DNA of 64,000 nucleotides from Tyto alba (lineage: Eukaryota; Chordata; Aves; Strigiformes; Tytonidae). The position numbers and the translations under genes are program-made. The notes beneath the pieces were generated by a model. The model searched no databases, was not told where the DNA came from, and saw only the letters and a list, made by a program, of their open reading frames with translations. This document shows, piece by piece, positions 47,401 to 61,030 of this stretch. Every line of letters begins with the position of its first letter. The stretch's first letter is position 1. Where the stretch lies: assembly GCF_018691265.1 (NCBI RefSeq), contig NW_024881276.1, forward strand, positions 3,534,001 to 3,598,000. The letters are read 5' to 3'.

Positions 47401-48959
47401 ACCCAGAGGTAATAGCCCTGCCAGTGTGGCCATTAAAAAGGGCCCCCAGAAGCTCATGTGCCCCTGCCCAAAATCATGGGTGGCTGTTCTGTAGAACACT
47501 GTTACTGTGTCAGGTTATATTCTAACCTTGTTCACCATTTTTAGGAACTTTCTATAGCCTTTTAGTGAACAGATCCAGGAAGAAGATACGGGCCACACCT
47601 GCTCATACCCCCATTAAAGCTTATCTACACTTCAAAGACTATGCGTTTTCTTCTTCTTGACAAGAGATGCACAAGACAGGAGAGGCAGGAACTCAGCTCT
47701 AGAATCTCCTCTGTATTCCCTCCCGAGGAAAGGTCTCCCAAAATCCCATTCCTCCCAGGCTGATAGGGCAGCCCCTTAGCCCCTCAGTGTTCAATCTGGA
47801 GGTCTCCATGCCAAGGAGGATGTCCCAGGGCAGGTGAGGAGGGAGCCTGGCACTGCCATCCCAACCACTCTTCCAGCTGGCATACCAAGAGAGGCCAAGG
47901 GAGGGGTGTGAGAAGGGGACAAGTGTAGCACACAGCCTCCCCCCTGTCTGGCTTTCTGTAGCTCAGGGGCTTTCTGAGTCACAGAAGCGTGCTTGGTAGT
48001 TCTTCCGGAATCAAGAGTTGCTGTATGAGATCTTTTTAATCACCTTTTGGACCCATGTTGACCATCAGTATCCACAGCACTTCTTGGCAAAGGTTTTTAC
48101 AGCTTAACAGTGCATGTTGTTGGAAAAGATGTATCTGATTTGTTGAGTTTATAGCCAGTTGTTCAGTTTATAACCAGTATAACCATCCTTCCCCTTAACT
48201 ACATCTGTTCCAGGCTGAAGGATCCTAGACCACCTAGTTCCTTCTCAGGTGCAAGATATTTCACACCTTTCACTGCCGTTGTCTTTCGCTTTCTAGATTT
48301 AATGTATTCTTTTTAGGTTGGACAACCAGACCTACATGTAGATTTTGAGCTACTGATACACCCTGAATTTTTACAATGTCATTATAATATTTTCTCATTT
48401 ACTATTTATTACCTCCTTATTAATTCCCAAACATTCATGAAACCAATAAATAAATAGATAAAAAGCACACCCACACACTACACAGGAAAAAAACAAGATA
48501 GACCATCAGTTTGTCTTGACAGGATGTTTGTGTTATGATCCAACAGACCAAATTGCTGCTTTATATCAAGTATAATCTGGCTTTGGCAAAAAAAAATGAA
48601 ACAAAACAGAAACAAAACAAACCCCCAGCCAGCCAACCAAAACTAATATCTTTTGATCTTGTCTCCTGTGTGATTTTTATAATATTGAAATAACATTTTT
48701 TTCAGGAGCTTCAAATTTATTATTAAATAGTTCGTGATTGCACAATTATACTGGCTTTTTAAGCCAAGGAAAATATATCTTCATTCTGATGTGATATTCA
48801 GATGGCGTTTAGATTTTCCTCCTTCTATGGATGACACTGGACTCTGAAATCAGCCTCTACCTTGCTGTGCTGAGCAACCAGGTTTTGTGCAAGAATTGTA
48901 CACACCTCCCAGTGTTTCAATGGAGTAAAGAAATATCATATACTCAGTGAGAACTTTGC

Positions 48960-49500
48960 TATTAATTTCTTTGGGAGTCAGATTGGTGTGTCCTCATAAA
49001 GTTTACATGATAGCTTGATTTGCATTCACCACAAGTGCAAAAATTATATTTTAATGACAGAGTGAGCTAAATACATCTTTAGGGTGTGTGCAACCACAAT
49101 AATGAGTTGTGTGCTTTTAAAATCAGATATTTAATAAACCTATATTATTTCCAAACAGCTTAGTGTTTATTTCATTTGATTTCTTTGACAAATTATGTCA
49201 TGTTTTTTACATGCATTGTAAAACAATTGGTTATTTTCAGGGATCCCTTTCACTCAGCTTCACTTAAGAAAAGATCTTCTTTTACAGAGGAAAAAAAAAA
49301 AATTCAGCATTTTAAGTCTGTGAATTCTTTTACTCCTTACTGATTACAAAAATAGAATTTAGTCTTCAAAGTTATTATTAAGTATGAACCATACCAATCA
49401 GCTCATTAGCTGAACTTTCCTAAGTATGTGTGAGACTAATTTAATTGAGTTCAGTAAATTTATCTAACCTCATTAAAGGTCAGATTTTATGCATAGTATA
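48960..49500. promoter_or_regulatory. Candidate conserved non-coding regulatory element
   Basis: AT-rich unique sequence with many TAAT, TTTGCAT and ATTTGATT-type sites and no repeats. Its texture is like that of vertebrate enhancer DNA, but there is no direct evidence of function. Confidence 0.2.
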
Positions 49501-52500
49501 TTAGTATTTTGATAATTTCACTTTTCAGAGTAGTAATGTGTCTTCAAGAACTTTGAGCTTGATTTATTAGGTAAATGAGGTTGGACTGATCATGCTATGT
49601 GTGTATATGGACCTGTGTCTCTTTGTCAACTCTTCTTTTATCCTTTTAATCCTGCTAGTCATATTCAGCCAGAGTTTGACTGAAGGTAAAAGACTGATAA
49701 ATATTCAGTGTTCACAAACATTAAAGAAGTAGTCATCAAGAGAGAGGGCAGAGTCTGTGGCAAGTCAATTCATTCAACCTTCATAGCCATGAAAGGATTC
49801 CCATAGGCTAAGGACATAGAGTTCTTTTGTTACAGTGCTCATTTGTTTTACCTCAGCAGTAAAACACCAAATTCAGCTTTATATAGCTATTTTGGAACAG
49901 AAGACCCACATGATATTTTGGAAGGATATAATTTTTTGCCTATGGCTGTATCTCACAAATCAAATCAACTTAGTATCATATGCTTCGTGTTCTGAGCTCC
50001 AGTTCTGAGTGAAGCAAAGACAGTACTCATGACACCAGGCCAATCTTAGGCTTCAAGCACATAATGAGTCCAAAATTCATCCCACTCTTCTGAACTGACT
50101 TTAGACGGAGTCATAAATGGCTATTTCAAGCAATCAGGAGGGCATTTTTGGTGACAGTTACCGGTCTTGTATCTGCCCAAAAGAAGAATTATGAAAGTGA
50201 CACAACTTTCAAATTAGTAGGTCAAGAGAGGGAACCTTCTGATGACAGGTTTGAGGACACAGAGCACCTGAAAGTCATTTTCTTATTCACCACTACACTG
50301 ATTTCCCCCACCTTTCCATTTTCTACCTTTTAACTGTGGTCTGTTTGTGCTGCTACAACTTTGATATACCTAATGTTTTTCCCTTATTGCTTTCCAATTA
50401 ACTTTATGTGCTGAATTAGAATTCTTGCAGTATGAGGGAGAGTAAGAGGGAGTTCTTGCAAGTCGAGGAAGAAAAGTAGAAGGAAACAGACATCCTCAGA
50501 TGGAATGAACCATCCTTTGGAGGTGTCTGTCTTTCTCCACAGGCTATAGAGGGGTTCTGGTTTTCTAACAGAGGCACCTCACTTAAGTGGGATGAATCTG
50601 GATAGAGGTGTTTGCATATTGCTCCACATAAAGCAGCCTTTGTCTTAGTAGAAGGCTTACCATACAAATACGCATAGTTTTTATTGATTTGAGGAGCTGT
50701 CATGGCCATCATGATGATGTGCAGGTGCAGAACTACCCTGAAGTAAAGGGAACAGGAAAGGATGGCCAAGTGATCACAGCAGGAAGACAGGTACATAGAT
50801 GAGGAACTAATTCAATGCTGTTTCTTCCCATCAGCAGGAAAAAAAGTACTATAGCCCTGATGTGAGATCAAACAAACTAAATAATATAAAAAATACCCAA
50901 ATGCAGTGATTGTCTAGACATCAAAGGGACTGGTTCTCCAGTCCCCTCGCCTTCTGCAGTGACCTATGCTCAGGCAGGTTGAGTGAAGAGTGGGTGGAAA
51001 TGCAACTGCTCTCATGGGGTAGCCCTGCACATGGCTGTATTCTTCTTCACAAAGTAGACAGCGGTGAAAATTCCAGGTCTGTTTTTTTTTTTAGCCTGAA
51101 AGCTGTTACCTGACTCCTCTGATGGCATCTCCTCAGTGGTCCTTCATCCTGTGGACTGACATGTGGAAGGAGCTGCACTAACACAACTTTTGGTAGTCTA
51201 GGATCAGATAGTCGAGAGCAGCATAAGCCTAGCATCTTAGGATCTCACCGTCTGGATGGAAAAAAAAATGTGTATTGTGGGGCCAGCATGTCATAAAAGA
51301 CATTTGTCCTCAGATTCTCACAGTAGAGATTCAGTAATTTTAAATGTATGCGTAAAAGAGTAAAGATTATAAAATACATTTCTTCACACACTAGGTTTCC
51401 ATTCAAGCTTACGCAGTGGCATTGTCTTAAAAGTAGTTGAGTGTTTGAACTGATACGCATGTATGGTTCCAGGAAAGAAAGACACTCTGAAAGTGTTCCA
51501 AGAATAAGTAACAGATTTTTGGCAGATTATCGAGATTTCTGAATCAAAATGTAGCTGAAAAGAATAATAAAAGACTCTGTAACTACAAAGCCGAATTCCA
51601 GACACTGGTTAGATGACCCAGAGGATGTATGTGCCCTGACATCTAGTGGAGCTGTGAGCAGTTGAGACAGGTCCCTGATAGAATCTGAAGGGAAAGCTGG
51701 GTGCCCAAGTCACAGAGAGCAGAGGCAGCAGGATGCCACCCTACATATCCATGCTGGGAGCTCAGTGAGGACACACTAGTTTGGGTCCTGAGGCAGTATG
51801 TCTGCAGTCACACAGCTGTGCTTAAGCAAACAGCTCCTCCTGTATATCATTATTCTATGGAGACAGCTCCAGTGTCTGCATCTCTTGTGGTACCAGATCA
51901 CTAAAAGCCAGATCCACAAAACTGAAGTTCAGAGCTGCCTGAAGGGCCTGACTCATGAAGTCCAGCAACTCTTGCTGAAGTTCACCACCAGGCAACTAGC
52001 CTCTTTGCTGGAGAACTGGAAAAAGGAGCAATACTTTAATAGCTTGTGTTGTTTTAATTGCAAGTAGACTCTTTTCCTTCTGAGCTCTGAGGCAAAACTT
52101 GCCTTATTTGTTGTTCATGGTGCAATGAGAGAGATTATGTGGGCCAGTGACTTTGGAACAGAAGATGCAGCTCAAAGACATTTGAAAATGTCTTTGGCAA
52201 GGGAACGTTAAACTGCAATGACTGATATGATAACAGAAGGGTGTGACCTAAAATCTCAGGGATAAAACCAAACACTAGTAGTGAGGCGCATAAATGATCT
52301 GCCAAGTCTGCTCACTCTTACTACAATGACGCAGTTATAAACACAAACATTTTGATTAAACAGCCCTCAGTTTTCACAACAGCTTGGCTGCAGGCACAAC
52401 TTTCTGTATGCCAATGATGCCTTGTGGGGAGCAACCTCCAAAGGTCAGAAAAACAAGAGGGGCCCATAACTTCTTGAAATGCGGTAACATGACCACTTGC

Positions 52501-55500
52501 CAGTTGTCCTAACGTAGCTAGGAGGAAATGCAGAAGAAAAGAGTGCTGCTTGAACTCCTGTTTTTTCAACCTAGCTGATGGGTGTCCTTTCTTTTGAAAT
52601 GTAAGTTTTCTACAAATGCTTCAGAAGCTGGAGTAGGATGGGCGGTTCACCAGAGGAATCTACCAGTCACCTGTAGCATTAGACAACAGATTAACAAGGA
52701 TTTTATGGAGATAGTGTGAATACTCACCACAGTGTGTGCAAAGGTCATTATACAAATGGGTTTTCTCCACATTCCTTGGCTCTGGGATCTCTGTGGCTGT
52801 TGAATAGCCCTGTGGCATAGTTGCCTCACCTGGCTTTGTCATTACTGCCGTTATTATTTAATGTGTACATTATTGTACATTCTCTCTTTAAAAGTTTTTA
52901 CTGTCAAAGACAAATGTATTGTGGCTTGAGAGAGTGCTTTTCTGAGGTGACTGACTGACACCTAGTGTTTAAAATCTACTTACAAGGAAAAAAAAAATAT
53001 ACACAAAACAACTGAAAAGGATTATTTTTAGTGAGAAGAGCTCCCAGTTGTTTCAAAGTACCACCCCATCAGCAATGTTCCAAGTTGAGGGTTGAGGTGC
53101 CCTAGAAAAGTAACATTTAAAGAGATCACAGGATATACCGGGTTACTAAATCACTAAGAACCATGGCCTGACAATCACCATGTTGTCATTAACTTAATCA
53201 TCTGAAGTATGCTGCCTCTACCCCGAACCTTCCTGTACTGGTAGAGCTACCCCGTGGCTTTAGAGCTGGGAGGGAAGCAACCTGTCACTCACCAGTGGGG
53301 TGGCCCTGGCACCTGAGTGCTCCTACAAAGCCCAGCAGTGCCCTGATTTCCACTACTGGGAAAGTGGTTTCTTCACTACTGTTAGTACAAGTCCCTGTGC
53401 TATGAATATGGCAGATGAACAACATAAATTCCCCCAACAATGTATCTCAAAGCCTCTTAATTTCAAATTACCAGGACTAATCTTTTCACTAGGCACATCC
53501 TTTCCCATTAAAATACACCATCTTCAATCTAAAGGAATACAAAATATACGCTACAGATGGAACAGGTATTTTGTTATTTTATTCTTTATTGATTTTCATG
53601 AAGAAATAAATTGAGAGATGTAAGGATGCAAATAATTTACATTTTTTATATAACCCTGAATACCTCATACTTCACAGACTCTGTCAAGTAGGGCAGGTTT
53701 ACAGTGCATCAAACCTGACTATATTCACAATGTAATGAATATATGTTACTGTAAATTCTCCTCAGCCTGCTGAAAGTGGGCACAATTTTGCTTGTGTCCA
53801 CCTCTTTCTATCATTGACAGATGTTGGAACAACCCATGGTGTATGCATCACTATTTTTTTTTAATAACTGTCCGAAAGGGATCAGGGGTAAAGCCTTCCC
53901 ATCCCGTGTGTTTTAAATAAAACATTTTGTTCTATACAAACCACCCTGTGATTCAAGATACTACTGAAAATATGTAAGTGGATAAATCCCCTCACCATAC
54001 TATCATTGGAAGTCCAGGCGCATAAAGTTTCCCCACATTAACACAATGAAGATGAACTGTGTGACTTTGTGAAGCCACCCAGTTCTGAGGTCTTCTGGGT
54101 TTAGATGTTAGCTGAGCAGCATACGTTACTGTTCTCCTGAAGACAGAGGTCATACCCTTGGTTTCAACATTAGCAGTGAACTCATTAGTCCCTCAGCTGG
54201 GAAACACATACAGTTTCAGCAGTTCCTGCAACTGCTCTAAAAATATGGGTGTAGTTGATCAGTTGAAAGCCTGACCTAGACCAGTGGTCCATTTTCTCTC
54301 TAACAGTGCTGGTAGCAGGTACCTAGGGGAGAAAGTAAGAAGAGGACAGGTGTATTCTCCCTGTGTCTTGCAATTTATGAGTGGAGGACCTCATGTGTCA
54401 GAAGAGCTGACTTTCTATCTAGCAAGACTTTGATAGATATTTTTTCATGTTTTGGTCCAGTTTCCTTTTGAACCCATGTATATTCTCAACATTCTGTGGC
54501 AAGCAGCTCTGTAGTTTAAAAATTGGAAAAATATTTTCCCACATAGTAGCCTTTTGCATGAAATCAAGGATGAAATGAGTATCTGTTAGCCATTGTGTTC
54601 TAGAATACTTACATAATCACCACATTTCTCATTTTCTCCATTGATTAAAAAAACAAATGACAGCCAGAAGCCAAAACAAGCTTTAAAATACAACTATTTT
54701 TCATCTATGTGAATGCAAAGTTGCAGCTTGCTGGATCAAAACTAATTTTGTGAGGTAATGAAAACATAGTAATATTGTTGTATGGTATGGAATACTAATT
54801 ATTTTAATTCTTTCCTTCCACTTCCATTTCTTCCTTCCTTTTTTGTTAATGTCTTTTTTTGCCTATGTATTATTCATGTATTTTTTTATGCTTATACGCT
54901 TTGGATTTACTGCAGCTAGATAAGTAAGACTGTTTTCTTAGAAGCCTTTACAAAATTACAGGATGATAATAGGAAAGATGAGTAAAGCTTTGACTCAAAG
55001 GTATTGACTGCTATGCTGGGTCTGTGTCACTCCAAACGTTTTCCTGAAATAAATACCAAAATCATATTCTCTTAACTGTTTGTCCAATGATTAGGGGTTT
55101 GATCACCTGCCAGGTTTCAGAAGAACCAGAAGCATGGTGACAGGCTTTATATGCAATTAGCTTTCAAAGATGTGACCTGGATTTTTTCTGAGATTACCGA
55201 AAGTACACTGATGTGTATATTCTGATGAGATGCAGTAATACAACTTTTAGAGCAACCCCGTGCTACACCGGCCACCAGAGAATTTTTATCTTCTCAATGT
55301 CATCTTTGTCTTTAGAGTTCCTTTGTAGGACTCATCTGGTTCCTTTAGATATAAGCAGATCAAGTTGTACTAGACAGCTACCATTGGCTATTCAAATTCC
55401 AGCAGATAACATCTACAGCTGTAATGGAGAAATACAGGCAGTATGCTAAGAACACAACATGCACCATACACTTGACCCTGAGAAATAGAGGTGCCTTTTT

Positions 55501-56835
55501 CCATACAGACAGCATTTCCTTGACTATATTCCTTCCACATGCATACACACCCTGCCCCACATTCACACGTTCTTTCCTTATCTGTTACATTTCACTTTGA
55601 TGAAACATAACTGTGTATAACTATGTGTAAGTTAGATGCTTGTGTCCTCCAGCATCTTCACTTGATATTGAGAAGAATAAAATTGTAGACTCAGGCTTCA
55701 GCCTAAATACTGCGGCCTGAGATTCTCTGCCCTTGCTCTTGATCAAGGCTGTTTCTGATCAAAACTGCTGTTACTGGCTTAATAATGGTCTGAAACATGA
55801 TGAGGTATGAACTGTGACTTCTTTAACTGTGCTAGAAAAAACTCCCAAATGCAAAGGCTACACCTTCCAAGCTGTTCTTTGGCCAAAGTATCCCCTTTCA
55901 CCTGGGTAGGGAAAGCCAGAATAACAAAGTGAAGAAAAGCATGTTTTGCCAATGTAGGCACCTAATTTGAGTCTGAACATCTAGGGTCTAATGAGGAAGG
56001 GATGGACATCTCCAGAGGGGAAAGTCATCCTGTCTTGGACCCCTGTTCTGGGTTGGAACGACACATTCGCTGGCCTTCTCTCAATATCCAATGGCCCTGG
56101 CCAGCTCTGATTAGACACCCAGGCTTGAAGAAGCTAAAATTAGGAGACATGGATCTTGTCCCTAATAAAGGCCAGGTCTTCAAGATAGAGGGGGAGGTGG
56201 ACTTCCTTAATTGTATCAGTGCAGTTAAAGCAGCAGATCTGCCTTGAGTTAAACCAGTTTGAAAACTGAGGAATATTTCTCAATAGAACAGGTTTGTGCA
56301 GTAGGTGGCAGCAATGGACAACCTGACCAGCCTTCGCGTAGAGTCCCAAGCCTGAGGGTTGCTTTGCTAATTCCCTTGGTCCCCTTGCAATTACTCTCCT
56401 TTCAAAGCAAAGAGAAGGGGCTGTCATGCCTTCAGAAGCTACAGTACCATACACCTGATATTGACACAGTCACTGATGTTCAGGAATAAACACAAACATC
56501 GAATAATACTCCTAGCCCTAAGTCCCTGTGTGCTGTATGTACTTGACAGAAGTGGGGACCTGGGAGTTGAAAGCATAAAACTAACTAGTCATGATATATC
56601 ACATGGCTTTACAATCCAGACAAAGGGATTTTGACTCCAGAGCCCTCCGTACCTGCACAAGTCGAGAGGAAGAGCAATCTCTCTGTGTGCATTGCATTGC
56701 CCACTGTCTCATCAGGTTGTGCCCCTTCAGTACCAGAAGGTGAAATCTTATACACAGGAGCTTAATTCACAGGTAAGGTGAACAACACAAGTGCTTCATT
56801 CACAGGAGCAAGCTAACTGAGCTGAGTAAGATTTT

Positions 56836-57728
56836 CATAGAATCTTAGACTCATAGAATGGTTTGGGTTGGAAGGGCCCTTTAAAGGTCAACTAGTCCCA
56901 TCCACCTGCAATGAGCAGGCACGTCTTCAACTAGATCAGGTTGCTCAGAGTCCCGTTCAGCCTGACCTTGAATGTTTCTAGGGATGGGACACCTACCACC
57001 TCTCTGGGCAACCTGATCCTCTGTTTCATCACCCTCATTGTAAAAAATATCTCCTTTACATCCAGTGTAAATCTACCTTTTTTTAGTTTAAAACTATTAC
57101 CCCTTGTCATATCTCAACAGGCCCTACTAAAAAGTTTGTCCCCATCTTTCTTATGAGTCCCCTTTGAGCACTGAAGCCCTCAGAGTGTTGTCTTCTCCAG
57201 ACTGAACAACCCCAACTCTCTCAGCCTGTCCTCGTAAGGGAGGTCTTCCAGCTCTCTGAACACATTTGTGGCCCTCCTCTGGACCCGCTCCAAGGGGTCC
57301 ATGTCTTCCTTGTGCTGGGGGCCCCAGAGCTGGACACAGGACTCCAGGCAGGGTCTCACCAGAGCAGAGCAGAGGGGCAGAATTGCCCTCTCAACCTGCT
57401 GGCCACACTTCTCTTGATGCAGCCCAGAACACGGTTGGCTTTCTGGGCTGTGATCTCACATCGCTGGCTCATGTCCAGGTTTTCATCCACCAGTACCCTC
57501 AAGTCCTTCTATGCAAGGCTGCTCTCAATCCACTCATCCCCCAGCCTGTATTGATACCAGGGGTTGCCCTGACTCAGGTGCAGGACCTTGCACTTGGCCG
57601 TCTTGAACCTCATGAGGTTCACATGGGCCCACTTCTCCAACTTGTCCAGATCCCTCTGGATGGCATCGTGTGCCTCAGGCATGTCAACTGCACTACTCAT
57701 CTTGGTGTCGTCTGCAAACTTGCTGGGT
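56836..57728 (-). mobile_element. CR1 LINE, 3' fragment (about 0.9 kb)
   Basis: Antisense CR1: the 3' end repeats (AGAATCTTAGACTCATAGAATGG) at 56836-56862 are followed by GGTTTGGGTTGGAAGGGCCC and then the antisense of the reverse-transcriptase C-terminal region (minus-strand short motifs such as [19 protein letters not shown]). The plus-strand 185-codon frame over it is an antisense artefact. Confidence 0.93.
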
Positions 57729-58456
57729 ATTTTGTATATACTGAAGTGTTTATTACCATTTTGAGGATGGTACAGTTCTGGTTTCAGATAATTTTATTTA
57801 TTTATTTATATATTGCACATTAATCCACTATTGGAGAATAGGTCTAAAATAAGCTTAGAATAATAATCTTATTTTAAGGAAAAATGATACCATTTTATAA
57901 ACAAATTGGTCAAGTATTTCTCAGAAGGGTCCACATACTGAATTTTCTATTATCAAATTTGTACTTTAGGATTAATTTTCCATACAACAGATGTTATAAT
58001 TTTTTGGTTTGTGTGCTGTGCCTCTGGAGGTTGTCATGTGCATGTGGGTGAACTGTGTGCATTGACCAAAACTGAGGTCTCTTGTAAGGAAAGTAATTTT
58101 AACTTAAAAGAATTATTCTACTTTCAGGTAAAATAATAAAATTACTTTAATCTATAGGTACTTTGTCTTATTTTAAATCCTGGCACTCTTTTGGGGCTTC
58201 AAGTGTTGCAAGCCAAAACTATATAAAATATATGTATATAAAATATATTTTAAGGAACAACATAATATTCACTTGGGCCTGATTTCCCTATACAAAATCT
58301 GGATTCCAGATGTATTTGGCCAATGTGTGGTACTTCTCTATGCCACGTAGCTCACATATGTTCTGATTGTTTCATTATACCAGTTCTATATCCTCACCGA
58401 AAAAGGAATCTTTAAGTTCATGACATTTGTTTTTTAAATGTCTCCTGTAAAGACTT

Positions 58457-58771
58457 TTAACCGAAGTAGCAATTCTTCCGCCCTTCTTGAGAAAATATGT
58501 CTGGACCATGGCTTATGGGATTGCTCGTGGCCTTGTCTCCCCACAGAGCTGGTGTCTGACCATCCAAGTGAAAAATGAGTATTTTGATTACCGGTTTTCC
58601 CATCTGCACTCGAGACAGAGAAGAAGATATGGCAGGAGTTGTCATTACTGAAACTTGATTCAGTACCTGATATCTATCACCGAGCTTCTCCCCAATGATT
58701 TGCATAAACATCAGGCTGACAGGTACAGAGGGAAGAACACCGATGTTCAAAGGTAAGGTGACTCTTACCTT
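58457..58771 (-). CDS. Exon-like frame resembling part of a GAIN domain (unassigned)
   Basis: A minus-strand frame of 104 codons opens at a good splice acceptor (TTTTTTACAG|AAG; AG at 58773-58772) and runs to a stop at 58457. The order VRVTLPL ... VSLMFMQ ... TPAISSSLSRVQMGKPVIKI resembles the GAIN domain of adhesion GPCRs, where a Leu-Pro strand is followed by a V(I)SaSl segment and an 'epV.i.l.h' strand. No GPS with C-x-F/Y-W, and no seven-helix exons, were found downstream, so it may be a relic, part of an unfamiliar gene, or chance. I do not recognise the gene. Confidence 0.25.
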   Translation of the reverse strand, partial: KVRVTLPLNIGVLPSVPVSLMFMQIIGEKLGDRYQVLNQVSVMTTPAISSSLSRVQMGKPVIKILIFHLDGQTPALWGDKATSNPISHGPDIFSQEGRKNCYFG

Positions 58772-60694
58772 CTGTAAAAAATACAATACAACTCAAAAGG
58801 TAACACTACCTAATAAAGTTGATTGTTTTTCCCCGAGGTCATGAACTTGGTCTTATGGCAAACAAAGTCAATGACAGACCTTTTGTTGTTCAGGCATTTC
58901 CAGCATGGGCTCTTGAAAAGTTACCAGCCATTCTTAGTATTAAAGGAGAAAGAGTGCAGTCTTCTCCACTGTGGTGAGGGAGACACTTTACCCAAAAAAA
59001 CATATTTAGGTGATTCAAAACTCTACACAGAAGTGTATCTTATAAACTGAATGTTTCAAAAGCACAAAGAAAAAAATTATATTGTCTTCTACAATAATAC
59101 AAAAGATGATATTTCAAGTGAAATCAAATATTTCCTTCAACCAATATGATTTTGAACGTGGAGAAATTTTATCAATAATGAAAGCAAGAATTTTTTAGGT
59201 AGCTTCCAAAACTTCCAGAAAATTAGGTCCATCATTTATTTGTATTTCGCACCTACAAAATAGTCCATAGAAACCTCTTCCTTGCAAAATGAAGGCCCTA
59301 TATTCCTTCTCTTGTAGTCAAATAAATACAGTCTCAACTAAGTTAAAATAGGCTGCCCTGCCTGTGTATGTCAAAATGAACTGACATGGCTCACCACCTC
59401 ATGGAAACAGCAAGAAAGATTTCTTTAACAGGACAGGGAAAAACAAACAGCAATAGTTGGTCAGTTCTGAACAGTACAGCTGAAAACTCTGTTTTCTTTA
59501 CCTTGCCTAAAGTTTTCTCCTTTAACTAACTGCCAACACCTAAGTCCATCACATTATAAAACCTTATGTCATCACAAATGATTCTTCTTTCTTGTTGATG
59601 TCTGCTTGCACAATGCAGTACCTCAGAAAGTGATTTTTTTTTTAAATTTAGAGAATCCTTGTGAGCTTCTGCTGCTGTTTCCAGAAATGTTCACTGCTTC
59701 CACCATTTCTCATGACCACTTCAATCAGATATTGAATAGCTATTATGATGAAATTTGTATGAACAACCCGTCTTCATAAGCATTCATCCATCAGATGTTA
59801 CTTGGAAGTTATTGCAGCATTATGAAATACTAACTGTAATTCCATTTTAACCCAAGTGGACTTCAATATTAGATCACATTGTCTAAGGTGCTGTAATTTT
59901 ACTGGGCTGAAGATCAGTTGTAGTTAGAGACAAACTGCAAGATACTGGTTTGCCTTTGTGATCCAAAGCTCATTTTAAGAGTTGCATAATGTCAAAGCTC
60001 AAAATACTTCAAATTACTGGGCTCAGACAAATTCCAGTATCAGCCGTTCTTAGATCTGTCAAAATATTGTCTGCCTCACAGAAAAATAACTCTTGCATGC
60101 AGATAAAAAAAATCGTAACAGCCCTATAGTTCTTCTAATCCAGATTCCTTCAAACATTTCTGTCATTGAACGTTCTCTTCTCCATTCTCTTCTGATATTC
60201 CCACAGAAACATCTGAGTGCATCTCCATTTGCATTGACATTTGTTTCTGCTGGATAAAAATTACATTATGCACAACATCTGCATTCAATGGTATTAAAAA
60301 TTCTGAATGTTGTTACAAGCATGCTACTTCTTTGGTGCATCTGGGGTTAGTACAGATTACTTACTGTGTCGTATAACTAGAACACAGAGATCATATGAGT
60401 TACTTTCTCAATCTAAAAGCTGGTCACAGGCAAATTTGCTTAGTTGTTCTGAGCCCTAATTTTGTTGCTTGTGACCCTCCAGGACGATATGACTATGCAC
60501 CTAAGGTTTATGCCGAAGTCACAGTCTAGTTTTCAGGGGTTACATTTATTTGTTGGATAAAACAGATTATTTCAGCACCATTCTCCACAGCCTTCTTAAC
60601 TCTTACAGTATGTCCAAAGCCAATGTCTTTACTATTTCAGATGTCAGCAATATTTGAGCTACTGATACGTTCCATATGTTTTTTTTTTTTTCAG

Positions 60695-60902
60695 TTTAGC
60701 TTTCCTAGAAGTGCCATCAACAGTCATCTCAGCCACTTGTAATCATCTAGACAGTAATTACACAGCTATGGGGAGTTTTTCTTGTTCAAAGTTATATTCA
60801 GCATTTGTAACAGTTTGGGGGCAGAAATCTCTTTTTTCTCTGCTAGTGATATTAAATATACTTTTTGTGGTGATCACTACTGTGACTTTATTTATATATT
60901 GA
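60695..60902 (+). CDS. Exon-like frame encoding a C-terminal membrane anchor (unassigned)
   Basis: An open frame of about 68 codons follows a strong acceptor (TTTTTTTTTTTTCAG|T; AG at 60693-60694) and ends at TGA 60900-60902. It encodes an extracellular-type segment with a sequon (SNYTAMG) and two cysteines, then about 23 hydrophobic residues (SLFSLLVILNILFVVITTVT) and a two-residue tail. This is how the last exon of a single-pass receptor or Ig-type protein looks. No matching upstream exon was recognised. Chance remains likely. Confidence 0.22.
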
Positions 60903-61030
60903 ATACAAAGACCCCTAAATAGCAGTTTACGCAGTTCTAGAGTGGAAGGAGATACAGAATATAAATTTGATAGTGATGATTTTATCTTTACATTCTGCCA
61001 GTCCATATGTGATGACCACAAGGGGTATTA

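Larger units (their letters stand above)
40140..56835. other. Large gene-poor region
   Basis: About 16.7 kb of mainly unique AT-rich DNA. I found GTTT and GTTTT repeats at 44270-44315, a CT-rich patch at 42795-42835 and two stretches resembling conserved non-coding DNA (about 41120-41480 and 48960-49500). No exon could be assigned. The minus-strand frame at 43284-43095 with a GTAAGT donor is the best of several weak exon-like signals. Confidence 0.45.

Noticed and set aside
50740..50796. Minus-strand SSCCDHLAIL as the post-GPS C-x-C-x-H-L-T segment of an adhesion GPCR
   Set aside because: The cysteine spacing and the T-x-F residues are wrong and no seven-helix exon follows.
55378..55440. Minus-strand short exon VDVICWNLNSQ as a GPS motif for the GAIN-like frame
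   Set aside because: The acceptor is fair (TTCTCCATTACAG), but the GPS needs C-x-F/Y-W; here C and W are adjacent and the downstream W..GC part is missing.
57266..57823. 185-codon plus-strand frame
   Set aside because: Antisense reading of the CR1 fragment at 56836-57728.
59653..59779. Plus-strand frame after a T-rich TTTAG acceptor, ending in a stop at about 59777
   Set aside because: About 41 codons, no domain, and no partner exon; chance open frame.
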